Positions 9,763-16,779 of a DNA stretch of 64,000 bases are shown piece after piece. The notes beneath the pieces were generated by a model that searched no databases, was not told where the DNA came from, and saw nothing but the letters and a program-made list of their open reading frames with translations. Numbering within the stretch: the first letter of the stretch is position 1; every line of letters begins with the position of its first letter. The position numbers and the translations under genes are program-made. Source of the DNA: CAVYXA01 sp963846775 (GTDB lineage Bacteria; Verrucomicrobiota; Verrucomicrobiia; Chthoniobacterales; UBA10450); the NCBI GenBank assembly GCA_963846775.1, contig CAWJXB010000001.1:62001-126000 (forward strand). Direction: 5' to 3'.

Positions 9763-10918
9763 GAGACAAGAGAGCGCATCTTCGAACTGTAGGGGAAACT
9801 AACAGCTTCCCGTGTCGCCGCCTTCTGGGGAAGCTGTCAGCTTCCCCTACAGATACGCATACGGAAATCAGCGGTTTTCGCTCATGCACAATTTTGCCGA
9901 CCACAGCAGCGGAAAAACTTGACCGGTTTAACCGGTCAAGTTTAGCGAGCAGCGCGCGCACTTTTTGGAGGCGACTCGGTTTCACGCACAAGAGCAAGCC
10001 GCCGCTGGTTTGCGCGTCCGTGAGAAGAACGCGCATCGGCTGCGAGATTTTTTTCCAATCCGTAATCCTATTTGCGGCTTCCAAGTTGTCGCGACTGCCA
10101 CCGGGGATGCAATCGCGCGCGATCAGACCGAACACTTCCTGATCGATAGCGGGAATCTGACCGGCGTAAATCTCGGCGCTTGTCTTGCTGGCGCGACACA
10201 TCGAGGCGAGATGACCGAGCAGACCAAAGCCGGTCACATCGACCGCTGCGCGAACCAAACCGCGTTCGGCCAGTTCTGCGCCGATGGAATTCACTTTACT
10301 CATGAGCACGATTGTTTTCCTCGCGAGAGCGTGTGAGGTAAGGCCGCGCTTGATCCCGGTGGTCACAATGCCGGTCCCCAACGGCTTCGTTAGAACAAGC
10401 AGGTCGCCGGCCCGCGCGTTCGCATTCGTCATCATTTTGCGAAGATCGACCAGGCCGGTGACGGCGAGTCCGTAAATCGGCTCGCGGTTGCGAATGGAGT
10501 GACCGCCGATGATGGCGCAGCCGACCTCAGCGGCCTTCGCCAAACCGCCGCGCAAGATCGATACGATCGTTTTTTCCGACACGAGATTTTGCGGAAATCC
10601 GATAATGTTGAGCGCGGTGAGCGGGCGACCGCCCATGGCGAACACGTCCGAGAGCGCGTTGGCGGCGGCGATTTGTCCGTAGGCAAATGGATCGTCCACG
10701 ATAGGCGTGAAGAAATCGACCGTTTGCACGAGCGCGCGCTGCCTACCGAGGCGGTAAACGCCGGCATCGTCGAGCGTGCTCGAATTCACGGCGACGTTTC
10801 GATTCTTCGAGATTGGAAGCTGACGCAAAACTTGCATCAGGGCCGGTTGGCTCAATTTGGAAGCTCACCCGGCACAGGATGAAAGCGCGGTGAGCTTACG
10901 GATCTGTTCGCGCGACAT
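9755..10918 (-). CDS. selD: Selenide, water dikinase, selenocysteine-containing (UGA-recoded)
   Basis: SelD makes selenophosphate from selenide and ATP. The start is the ATG at 10916-10918, preceded by a strong Shine-Dalgarno AGGAGG at about 10926-10931. Codon 18 is an in-frame TGA (10865-10867) within CAGUASKLS, exactly where SelD has its active-site Cys or Sec (Cys17 of E. coli SelD); the 387-residue product is complete only if this UGA is read as selenocysteine. A TTG at 10855 would give a shorter protein lacking the catalytic residue. Downstream, NSSTLDDAGVYRL, VQTVDFFTPIVDDP and GGHSIRN match SelD. The last 35 or so residues (SVGEADSFPRRRR onward) are encoded by a palindromic repeat and look like a late addition. 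Confidence 0.94.
9787..9853. repeat. Palindromic repeat, family A copy 1 (selD 3' end)
   Basis: A 67-bp element with inverted ends CTGTAGGGGAA / TTCCCCTACAG and an inner GGGGAAGCTG/CAGCTTCCC pair. It shares an exact 18-mer GTCAGCTTCCCCTACAGA with a second copy at 54741-54796. Here it encodes the C-terminal tail of SelD. It resembles REP/BIME-like elements, but no transposase was seen. Confidence 0.75.
9915..9943. repeat. Perfect palindrome, family B copy 1 (inside selD)
   Basis: Two 14-bp perfect inverted arms (AAACTTGACCGGTT and its complement) flank a single base. The core recurs at 53765-53789. On the selD strand it is followed by a T run (AAGTTTTTCC), so it looks like a terminator although it sits within the selD coding sequence, where it encodes KLDRLNRSSF. 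Confidence 0.8.
10820..10840 (-). promoter_or_regulatory. Candidate bacterial SECIS hairpin of selD
   Basis: On the mRNA strand CTGATGCAA pairs over 9 bp (one G-U) with TTGCGTCAG around a GUU triloop. The loop begins 33 nt after the UGA, within the 16-37 nt spacing known for bacterial SECIS elements, and its first bases are GU as SelB prefers. Base pairing is seen directly; SelB binding is inferred. Confidence 0.75.
10865..10867 (-). other. Recoded UGA (selenocysteine codon) of selD
   Basis: TGA is codon 18 of selD, in frame between a strong ribosome-binding site and the conserved SelD body, in CAGUASK. It aligns with the catalytic Cys/Sec position of SelD. Confidence 0.9.
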
Positions 10919-10950
10919 TGAGTTCACCTCCTTTGGTTGAGCTTCTGGAG

Positions 10951-11014
10951 CCACGGCGCTCTGTCGCCGTGCATCGTCCAGCGTTGTGAGCGCCTCGACA
11001 CTGCGAGGCGGCTA
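10951..11014. repeat. Two adjacent hairpins between tRNA-Sec and selD
   Basis: Two perfect stems follow each other: CACGGCG/CGCCGTG with a 6-nt loop, and GCCTCG/CGAGGC with a 6-nt loop. Neither has a T run on the minus strand, so they look more like an intergenic repeat or an RNA-processing structure between the tRNA and the selD message than a terminator. Confidence 0.5.
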
Positions 11015-11026
11015 CAAATGATTTTG

Positions 11027-11123
11027 CGGAGAGGATAGGAATCGAACCTACCTCGTTCCGGCAGTGGCCGGATCGACAACGGTTTTGAAGACCGCGAGGG
11101 CCACCAGGCACCCCTCACTCTCC
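11027..11123 (-). tRNA. selC: tRNA-Sec (anticodon UCA)
   Basis: A 97-nt tRNA with anticodon TCA at 11086-11088 in the loop CTTCAAA, closed by CGGT/ACCG. It has an extended D stem, a long variable arm (CCGGC/GCCGG hairpin) and a T arm GTAGGTTCGATTCCTAT, all typical of bacterial tRNA-Sec. The acceptor pairs GGAGAG with CTCTCC; the seventh pair appears mismatched or bulged, so the usual 8-bp stem is imperfect. The discriminator is G and CCA is not encoded. It lies 109 bp upstream of selD, on the same strand. Confidence 0.95.
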
Positions 11124-11140
11124 GGGAACCAACAGAAAAC

Positions 11141-11227
11141 GCCGAACGCCGAACGCCGAACACCGAACACCGAACTGCAAGCTCACAGGACAATTCGACG
11201 TTCGGTGTTCGATGTTCGGTGTTCGAT
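11141..11227. repeat. Heptamer array with inverted partner (GCCGAAC units)
   Basis: Five tandem heptamers (GCCGAAC three times, ACCGAAC twice, 11141-11175) face five inverted ones (variants of GTTCGGT/GTTCGAT, 11193-11227) across a 17-bp spacer. It fills the gap between tRNA-Sec and the SelW-like gene, just upstream of the tRNA. It could form a long imperfect hairpin. Confidence 0.85.
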
Positions 11228-11299
11228 GTTTGTTGCGCGAACGACTCGAAATCACTGCGAGGGGTCGGCTCCGAGGATTCAACTATCAGATTGAAATTA

Positions 11300-11536
11300 C
11301 TACTTGAGCTTTTTGATCGCGCTGACGATCTGGTCGAAGTCGGGCCAGTCGCCGGTGTCGAGCTTGGAATGAAGGAGCTTGCCATTGGCGCGAATTTCAA
11401 AGGCGCCGCCACTGGATGGAATCAGGGTCAGCGACTTAATGCGTTCACCGAGTTCGAGAATTTTCGCCGCCAAACTGACGGCCTTGGGCGTGTAGTTTCA
11501 AACCACGCAATACTCGATCGAGACTTCGGTTTTCAC
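11300..11536 (-). CDS. SelW/Rdx-family selenoprotein (CxxU, UGA-recoded)
   Basis: A 78-residue thioredoxin-like Rdx protein read from GTG at 11536, with AAAGGAG 8 nt upstream. Residues 7-15 read IEYCVVUNY, where U is an in-frame TGA (11498-11500). The CxxU redox motif after a first beta strand, and the downstream TLIPSSGGAFEIRANGKLLHSKL and TGDWPDFDQI, are hallmarks of the SelW/SelT/SelH-like Rdx family. Read conventionally it is two meaningless fragments. It lies 176 bp upstream of tRNA-Sec, so a selenoprotein sits beside its own decoding machinery. The partner is unknown; family members are thought to act in thiol redox control. Confidence 0.9.
11466..11482 (-). promoter_or_regulatory. Candidate bacterial SECIS hairpin of the SelW-like gene
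   Basis: GCCGTCA pairs over 7 bp (one G-U) with TGGCGGC around a GUU triloop. The loop starts 22 nt after the UGA. Geometry and loop match the selD hairpin, which supports a common SelB recognition mode. Confidence 0.75.
11498..11500 (-). other. Recoded UGA (selenocysteine codon) of the SelW-like gene
   Basis: TGA is codon 13, giving the redox motif CVVU in place of the CxxC of cysteine homologues. Confidence 0.88.
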
Positions 11537-11716
11537 TAGACAATCTCCTTTCCGTTTGAGATTATCGGTGCGACCACGAAAGGGTCAAGAAATGTAACGG
11601 CGGCTGCCCGGCTCCTGCACTCGCGAAAAATCCACTAAACGCAAGCTTTGGAATAGGGGTCAGCCGCCGTCATTTTCAGAGGGTCCCATGGAGAAACCTC
11701 GAATGTCTTAGAGATA

Positions 11717-11732
11717 ATTACAAAATTGTAAT
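11717..11732. promoter_or_regulatory. Candidate operator, TTACA-N4-TGTAA palindrome
   Basis: ATTACAAAATTGTAAT is a near-perfect palindrome in an AT-rich stretch between the SelW-like gene and the outer-membrane protein gene. Sites of the same TTACA-N4-TGTAA form occur at 13558 and, imperfectly, at 15871 and 15970. The regulator is unknown. Confidence 0.4.
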
Positions 11733-11791
11733 GATTTGCAAGACAAAAATTCCTTATTGTTTCTTAATTTTTGGGAGACGACCGCCGCGGC

Positions 11792-12553
11792 TTAGAACGC
11801 GAAATTCAGCCCGCTGCGAATCATCGTGAAGTTGTTCCTTGGTCCTCCGATGACTCCCCAGCTCACGTCATTTATCCAACCGATATGGGGGGTGATGCGT
11901 GTTTCGAGTCCCCCTCCAAACTGGCCGAGCAGTTCGGTCCTACTGCCGTGGTGAACCGTAAACGCGTCAGCATCCAAAGCATCGGGCGGATCGACCCGTG
12001 AAGTGGCAAAGAGTTCGTCTCGCTCTCCGCCACCGAAGATGGCCCCCACACCTGCCCAGACATATGGGGCAAACCGAGAACACGGCAATGGATAGCGCAG
12101 GGTAAACGTGCCCAGAACTGAGCCAACGGCGCGATGATGCGACAATCGTTCCCGTGCGAAAACCGGGACGTCTGGATCTTCGAAAATGTCGAAACCGCCC
12201 TTCCGAGCGTTGACGATAAATCCTTCCACTCCGACGCCGAAATAGCGGTGAAAGAAGTATTTGATGTCGGCGCCGCCGCCCCAGGCGTGGTCACCGCCGA
12301 TGTAGCGATCGTATTCACCCAGAACCGCTCCTCCCTCGGTCGTGCTTTGCACGACATCAACTAAATCGAGATTGCGGTTGTAATCGGTATTGGTGAACAC
12401 GTAAGTGCCCCAAAGGCCCATGTTCCATTCGTTATCGGAATACCATTGTGGGCAGGGAGGCGGCGCCACCTGTTTCATTTCGGGGCCGCCGGCCAAAAGC
12501 AGTTGAGTACATGCGCCGAGGACGATCGCCAATGTGAGAAAAAATTGTTTCAT
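11792..12553 (-). CDS. Outer-membrane beta-barrel protein
   Basis: A 253-residue exported protein. I place the start at ATG 12553 because MKQFFLTLAIVLGACTQLLLAGG is a clean signal peptide; an open extension to 12775 overlaps the upstream gene and is unlikely. The mature part alternates short polar and aromatic strands (NMGLWGTYVFTN, YFFHRYFGVGVEGF, RFAPYVWAGVGAIF) and ends in SGLNFAF with a terminal Phe, the usual barrel-insertion signal. It follows the 12576 gene by 22 bp and is probably co-transcribed with it. No specific porin family was recognised. Confidence 0.75.
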   Translation of the reverse strand: MKQFFLTLAIVLGACTQLLLAGGPEMKQVAPPPCPQWYSDNEWNMGLWGTYVFTNTDYNRNLDLVDVVQSTTEGGAVLGEYDRYIGGDHAWGGGADIKYFFHRYFGVGVEGFIVNARKGGFDIFEDPDVPVFARERLSHHRAVGSVLGTFTLRYPLPCSRFAPYVWAGVGAIFGGGERDELFATSRVDPPDALDADAFTVHHGSRTELLGQFGGGLETRITPHIGWINDVSWGVIGGPRNNFTMIRSGLNFAF

Positions 12554-12575
12554 AAGTATGTTGGTTTGACGTTGG

Positions 12576-13511
12576 TTAGCGATTGCGTGTGGAAGCGGGA
12601 GCTTCGGCCTCCTGTGCTCCGGGTGGACCGAGCAACCATGAAAAAACGCCAAAGACCTGGACATGTGGAGAATCATTGGTGCACCCGAAAAGCGGAGAGA
12701 TGTCGATCCGAGTATTGCGTGTTGGTTTCCACGCGACCGTCGGGCCGACCACAAAACTATTTTGCGGGTCGCCACGTGTATTTTTCATGGTGAAATTTTT
12801 ATATTGCATTTCAACGCCGACCTTTAAACGTTCCTCAGGCAACAGCACGGGCATTAGGGCGCTCTGAGCAAATCCCCATTCCCGCCCGCGATCACCTTCG
12901 ATTTCGTTTTCCAAGAACCAATTCATGGCCCATTCAAATTTTTCCCCGAAATCTTGAGCCAGCAGTAAACGGATTTCGTAGGCATCAGGTTTTTGCGGCG
13001 GTCCGCTCTCTTCTTCCTCCCCGCCGGGTGGTGGTGCGCCTTCTTCGTGCCGAATTGGACCGGTGCCGAATTTGAACTCAGCGAAAAGAGTAGGATTCAA
13101 CGGGATCTTGTTCCAGTCAGCCAAGGCATACCGCACTTCGATGCTTGCCGTCGAGGGACCGCCGCCGCCGTCAAAACGCTCGAATTCTGTCTCCGCGGCG
13201 ACACCAAATCGATAGGGCAAGCCCATCTCAACTTCCTGGGTGAACAGATGATCGGGCGGTCCGTGGCGAAATGCGTCGCCCTCATAAATTTCGCCAAAGA
13301 AAAAAGTCCATGGTGGCAGCACGTACGCGGTGGTCAGGTTGGAGAATCGCGATCGGGAAATGCCGGGCGGAGCTCCATAAGCGCTGGGAATTCCTTCAGA
13401 GCTGACAACGATCTGCTCCGCCTCGGCCGTTTGGGCGCGGCAGGGAGCATGAAAAACAGTGAGCGCAAGCGAAGTACAGAGAACAATAAACGGCAGGCGT
13501 GAGGTATTCAT
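12576..13511 (-). CDS. Exported outer-membrane protein of unknown function
   Basis: A 311-residue protein with a signal peptide (MNTSRLPFIVLCTSLALTVF, cleavage near CRAQ). The mature protein has repeated amphipathic strands (TFFFGEIYEG, YRFGVAAETEFERF, ASIEVRYALADW, LKVGVEMQYKNF, NSFVVGPTVAWKP) and a Pro/Gly/Glu-rich loop (APPPGGEEEESGPP), which fits a beta-barrel with an extended loop. It lies 73 bp downstream of the TonB receptor, with a TTACA-N4-TGTAA palindrome 47 bp before its start. A role in uptake beside the receptor is an inference from position only. Confidence 0.65.
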   Translation of the reverse strand: MNTSRLPFIVLCTSLALTVFHAPCRAQTAEAEQIVVSSEGIPSAYGAPPGISRSRFSNLTTAYVLPPWTFFFGEIYEGDAFRHGPPDHLFTQEVEMGLPYRFGVAAETEFERFDGGGGPSTASIEVRYALADWNKIPLNPTLFAEFKFGTGPIRHEEGAPPPGGEEEESGPPQKPDAYEIRLLLAQDFGEKFEWAMNWFLENEIEGDRGREWGFAQSALMPVLLPEERLKVGVEMQYKNFTMKNTRGDPQNSFVVGPTVAWKPTRNTRIDISPLFGCTNDSPHVQVFGVFSWLLGPPGAQEAEAPASTRNR

Positions 13512-13557
13512 GGTTAATGGGACTCTTTGGGACGTGGCTGGCCTCTTTTACGAACCC

Positions 13558-13571
13558 TTACAACACTGTAA
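13558..13571. promoter_or_regulatory. Candidate operator, TTACA-N4-TGTAA palindrome
   Basis: TTACAACACTGTAA lies 47 bp upstream of the 13511 start and just after the TonB receptor stop, a normal operator position for the two downstream outer-membrane genes. Confidence 0.4.
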
Positions 13572-13584
13572 TGTTCTGTCCAGT

Positions 13585-15150
13585 CTAAAATTCAACTGAG
13601 ACACCCGCGTAACCTGAACGGCGCGGTGCCGGCTCGATACTGCCGTTGAAAAAGACACGCGAATAGTATTTTTCGTCGGCAAGATTTGAGATGCCAGCGA
13701 TTAAGCGGGCGTGTTTGGTGAAGTACCATTCCCCTGAAAGATTCACCACTGCATAGGCCGCAAGCTTGGCTGGTGTGGTCGCGATAGCAGTATTCGCGTC
13801 GGACCAAAACTGTTCCGAAGAGTACACCGCTGAGAGCATCGTGTTAAAGCAGTGCTCCTTGCCGAATGTGATCCCGCCTTTCCACAGAAAATCAGGCGCG
13901 AACGCCGGCGTTTTGCCGACTTGGCCCGGGATTTGGCTGTCGGTGAACTCTGCGTCCAAGAACTGAACGTTGCTGAAGACAATGAGATGCCACGGATGGA
14001 ATTCTTCCATGGAGTAGCCGGGAACCGCGACATTCTTTACGTTTTTGTCGACGACGCCTTTACCTGGCTCAGGCTGCGGCGCCGGGACGGGTGGATGCTG
14101 AAATCGGGCCAGGAAATCGTAGGAAAGTTCTCCTTCGAATCCGCGATGCCGCGTGCTCCCAGTGTTCACTATGATAAAATCGATCGGGCTGAACTGTCGG
14201 GTTTCGGTGCGATTGTCGAATTCCATCCAAAACCCGCCGACGTCGTACCAAAATCCCTTAAATGGAGTGCCGTGGACGCCCAGCTCGAAGTCGAGCGACT
14301 TAAATGGATCGGGATTATTGTTAGCGTTCAGCGGCTGAAATGGGGAAGAGATGTCGAAGAAGCGAACGGGCCGCCAGCCGGAGGATGCGCTGAAGTAGGT
14401 CTCGTTGCGGTCGCCGAAATCGTTACCCAAACCAATTCCCCACAACGGAACAGTGCGATCGGCGCTACGGTCGCCTAACGTCGGCCCGATTCGCGTGTCA
14501 ACATCGACATTCTCATGGTCGAGTCGGAATGAGGGAACGATATGGAATTTCCCAAGCCGAAAGATGTTCTCGGCGAAGAAAGCCTGGTAATCGGACGTGC
14601 GATCTTGATCCAGTGTTTGCACGCCATCGGTGCTGTCGCGTGACGCATAAATGTCCGGGTTGCGGAAACGTGTGAATGGCGCATCGCCATGATAGACAAC
14701 ACCGCCAAATGTCAGGGCGCTGCCTTTGAAAATCGTGTCTTCGCCCCAATTCTTTCGAAAACGCACATCCGCTCCGCCGTTATTGAAGTCTTCGTCTTGC
14801 ACGGTCGTTGAGCTTGGTGGAACACCAGTCGGACTGAGGTTCCCGGCGCTGCGGGAATCGATCTCTTGGTGCGTAAACCATGCCTTGGCCTGCATAAGCC
14901 AGCCATCGCCGAACTCATGTTCATGCCGCAACACAAAATTGTATCGATCGACCCAGTCGTGGTTGTACGGCGTCGGCGAGAAATTCGGATCATCCAAGAA
15001 CTGCTGATAGGTTAGGCGTCCCGGATCCCCGCCATCGAATCGGCTGATGTGAACATCGAGAGCGGTAACTTGTGATTCATCCGGGCGATAACCGAAGTAA
15101 AGATTCGATTGCCAAAGATCGTACTGGCTGTTGTCGCGCTGGCCATCAGC
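13585..15150 (-). CDS. TonB-dependent receptor, C-terminal part (frameshifted)
   Basis: This is the beta-barrel portion of the receptor whose plug domain is encoded by the adjoining upstream frame. It begins in the sense DGQRDNSQYDLWQSNLYFGYRPDES and ends in PRRSGYAGVSVEF with a terminal Phe. Alternating strands throughout (TYFSASSGWRPVRF, FWYDVGGFWMEFDNR, AAYAVVNLSGEWYF, LIAGISNLADEKYY) are typical TonB-receptor barrel sequence. Removing one T near 15148 joins the two frames without loss, so this is one gene split by a single-base insertion, either real or a sequence error. Confidence 0.85.
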   Translation of the reverse strand, partial: ADGQRDNSQYDLWQSNLYFGYRPDESQVTALDVHISRFDGGDPGRLTYQQFLDDPNFSPTPYNHDWVDRYNFVLRHEHEFGDGWLMQAKAWFTHQEIDSRSAGNLSPTGVPPSSTTVQDEDFNNGGADVRFRKNWGEDTIFKGSALTFGGVVYHGDAPFTRFRNPDIYASRDSTDGVQTLDQDRTSDYQAFFAENIFRLGKFHIVPSFRLDHENVDVDTRIGPTLGDRSADRTVPLWGIGLGNDFGDRNETYFSASSGWRPVRFFDISSPFQPLNANNNPDPFKSLDFELGVHGTPFKGFWYDVGGFWMEFDNRTETRQFSPIDFIIVNTGSTRHRGFEGELSYDFLARFQHPPVPAPQPEPGKGVVDKNVKNVAVPGYSMEEFHPWHLIVFSNVQFLDAEFTDSQIPGQVGKTPAFAPDFLWKGGITFGKEHCFNTMLSAVYSSEQFWSDANTAIATTPAKLAAYAVVNLSGEWYFTKHARLIAGISNLADEKYYSRVFFNGSIEPAPRRSGYAGVSVEF

Positions 15151-15853
15151 TACGGACGTAACCGCCGTCGAGACGAAACTCAAGCGGCCCAAGCGCTTCC
15201 TGGATGACATTGTAAGTTGAATAAAGACCGTCGGCCCCGCCGATTTGCTCGGTGTAAAAGCTCCACGGCGAGCCCGGCGCGGGATGTTTCATCACGTAAT
15301 TTACGGCCGGTGCCGGCTCCGGACCGTAAAGCAGGCTGCTGCCACCACGGATGAGTTGAATTTCGCTGACGCTTTGCGGCATCGGCAGAAAATAGAGCGT
15401 CGGAAAACCGATCCAGTCCGATGCCAACGGCAGGCCGTCTTGCAAAACGGTGACAAACTCTGATTCCTGCGGATTACCGAGGCCGCGATAGCTGAAATTG
15501 AATTGGCCCGGCGTGTGTTGTTCAGTCACGAGCAAGCCGGGCGCTTTGGAATAAAGTTCCTGCAAGTTGTTGTTCTCAACCGGCGGCTGCTTTTCGAGCT
15601 TAATCGTCGTCGCTTTTTTGGTGACAGTGATTTGTGTGCCCGAAACTTCCGGCATGATGTGCTGCCGCATTTCTCGCCAGTTGTCATACGGCGTCGGGCT
15701 TGGAATTGCTTCGCCAGTGACGACGACGCCTTGGGAACTGGTCGTCTGTGCTTGCGCAACGCACGTGACGGGATGGAAGGTTAAGGCCACGCATGCGAGA
15801 AAAGGGATGCACGCGCCGAGATGGAATAGGCGGTTAAGGCGGTCAGAATTCAT
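15146..15853 (-). CDS. TonB-dependent receptor, N-terminal plug part (frameshifted)
   Basis: The N-terminal part of a TonB-dependent outer-membrane receptor. From ATG 15853 it has a signal peptide ending near VTCVAQAQ, a plug domain (LQELYSKAPGLLVTEQ, FNFSYRGLGNPQESEF, VLQDGLPLASDW, VSEIQLIRGGSSLLYGPEPA) and the start of the barrel. The reading frame ends at TGA 15146-15148, immediately after GGYVRS, and continues in the next frame as DGQRDNSQYD. The plug resembles FecA-type siderophore or citrate receptors, but the substrate cannot be read. An upstream in-frame ATG at 15895 would give a poor signal peptide. Confidence 0.85.
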   Translation of the reverse strand: MNSDRLNRLFHLGACIPFLACVALTFHPVTCVAQAQTTSSQGVVVTGEAIPSPTPYDNWREMRQHIMPEVSGTQITVTKKATTIKLEKQPPVENNNLQELYSKAPGLLVTEQHTPGQFNFSYRGLGNPQESEFVTVLQDGLPLASDWIGFPTLYFLPMPQSVSEIQLIRGGSSLLYGPEPAPAVNYVMKHPAPGSPWSFYTEQIGGADGLYSTYNVIQEALGPLEFRLDGGYVRS

Positions 15854-15969
15854 AGAAGGCTGCGCGATCATTACAGATTTGACATCTATCGGCAAGAGAA
15901 ATTTTCCGCGCGCGCAATGGCCAGCCCAGGCGGAGCGGACTGGAACGAATCGTTTCCGAATTGATCGGA

Positions 15970-15983
15970 TTACGATTATGTAA
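15970..15983. promoter_or_regulatory. Candidate operator upstream of the TonB receptor
   Basis: TTACGATTATGTAA fits TTAC-N6-GTAA and lies 117 bp upstream of the receptor start. A weaker half-matching site TTACAGATTTGACA is at 15871-15884, 18 bp before the start. Confidence 0.3.
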
Positions 15984-16093
15984 GCCGCCAGGACCGCAAA
16001 GCGTGTGAGTTTGCGGGAACAGCTGTGGCGCTGCGCGTTTGCTCCGATTGGAAGTGCGCTCTGCGGTGGTGCGAAATCAGTGCTTCAAAATTT

Positions 16094-16111
16094 AGGGGCG
16101 TTTCCGCCCCT
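16094..16111 (-). terminator. Candidate terminator hairpin
   Basis: On the minus strand AGGGGCG pairs over 7 bp with CGCCCCT around a GNRA-type GAAA loop and is followed by AAATTTTG. It lies 63 bp after the stop of the 16174 gene. The U tail is short, so efficiency is doubtful. Confidence 0.45.
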
Positions 16112-16173
16112 GGCATTCCAAGGAGTATCGCACCCGCGTCTCCTCGGAACGTCTGATCGGTACCGAGGAATGA

Positions 16174-16611
16174 TTACAACGGGGCGACCGGACTAATCAC
16201 AAAAGTGGAAGCTGGTTGAGGGGCGTAGCTTTCGGGATATCCGGGTTCGCATCCGAAGCGAACGTCCAGGACCGCTGCGTTTGTCGGCGTGTTCGGAACA
16301 GTCCAATAAAAATATTGGGCTTTCGGGTCGATCCACGGGCTAATCCACATGGTGAATGTCCTGCCGCCGTCCAGCGAGAGCCAGACTTCCGCCTCACACG
16401 CCCCCAAGTCTATGTGGGGCAGGATTGATGTCCACTCAACCCTGACTTTCTGCCCAGGATAGAGGACTTGTCCTGCGGTGGGCGAAATCAATCGGGCAGA
16501 ATAGCCCGATTGTTGACCCGGCGCAGAAGTAGCAATTGAGGGGTTAACCAATTGCAGGGCGAAAATAAACGCCGCTGCGAATAATGTCTCGACGAATCTG
16601 TGGATTTTCAT
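16174..16611 (-). CDS. Small exported protein with Ig/fibronectin-like fold, function unknown
   Basis: A 145-residue protein with a signal peptide (MKIHRFVETLFAAAFIFALQL, cleavage near SIATSAPG). The mature part has the pattern SPTAGQVLYPGQKVRVEWTS, then AEVWLSLDGGRTF, FYWTVPNTPTNAAVLDVRFG and FVISPVAPL. This resembles single Ig-like domains with a KVRVEW strand found in secreted Ser/Thr-rich or T9SS-type proteins. Two cysteines (in GACEAE and FGCEPG) could form a disulfide. Nothing nearby gives a specific role. Confidence 0.6.
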   Translation of the reverse strand: MKIHRFVETLFAAAFIFALQLVNPSIATSAPGQQSGYSARLISPTAGQVLYPGQKVRVEWTSILPHIDLGACEAEVWLSLDGGRTFTMWISPWIDPKAQYFYWTVPNTPTNAAVLDVRFGCEPGYPESYAPQPASTFVISPVAPL

Positions 16612-16779
16612 TTTGACTTCTCCGTTGTTGTAGGGCCGCTGCGGGGCTCGCAGTCCCGTGTGTTAAAGGAATGCGACCAAAATTGCGGTCCGTGTCAAGC
16701 ATTATTTTATTTTACGAGAGAACTCGCTGGCGCGCTCTATGCTAAAATTCGCAGTCCAATGAAACAAAAGGAAGAATCC

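Larger units (their letters stand above)
15854..16173. other. Intergenic region (320 bp)
   Basis: No coding sequence is visible. It holds two imperfect TTACA-type palindromes near the receptor start (15871-15884 and 15970-15983) and an AGGGGCG/CGCCCCT hairpin at 16094-16111. The rest shows no recognisable structure. Confidence 0.6.

Noticed and set aside
9915..9943. Rho-independent terminator within selD
   Set aside because: Hairpin plus T run is present, but it lies inside the coding sequence with selA coupled downstream, and an identical palindrome occurs elsewhere; better seen as a dispersed palindrome.
10855..10918. TTG start of selD at 10855
   Set aside because: It would omit the catalytic residue and has no ribosome-binding site, while the ATG at 10918 has a strong one and continues in frame through a UGA at the Sec position.
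11141..11227. CRISPR array
   Set aside because: Units are 7 bp with no spacers of even length, and no cas gene is present.
15146..15148. TGA in the TonB receptor as another selenocysteine codon
   Set aside because: The frame beyond this TGA is meaningless; homology continues in the next frame, so it is a frameshift.
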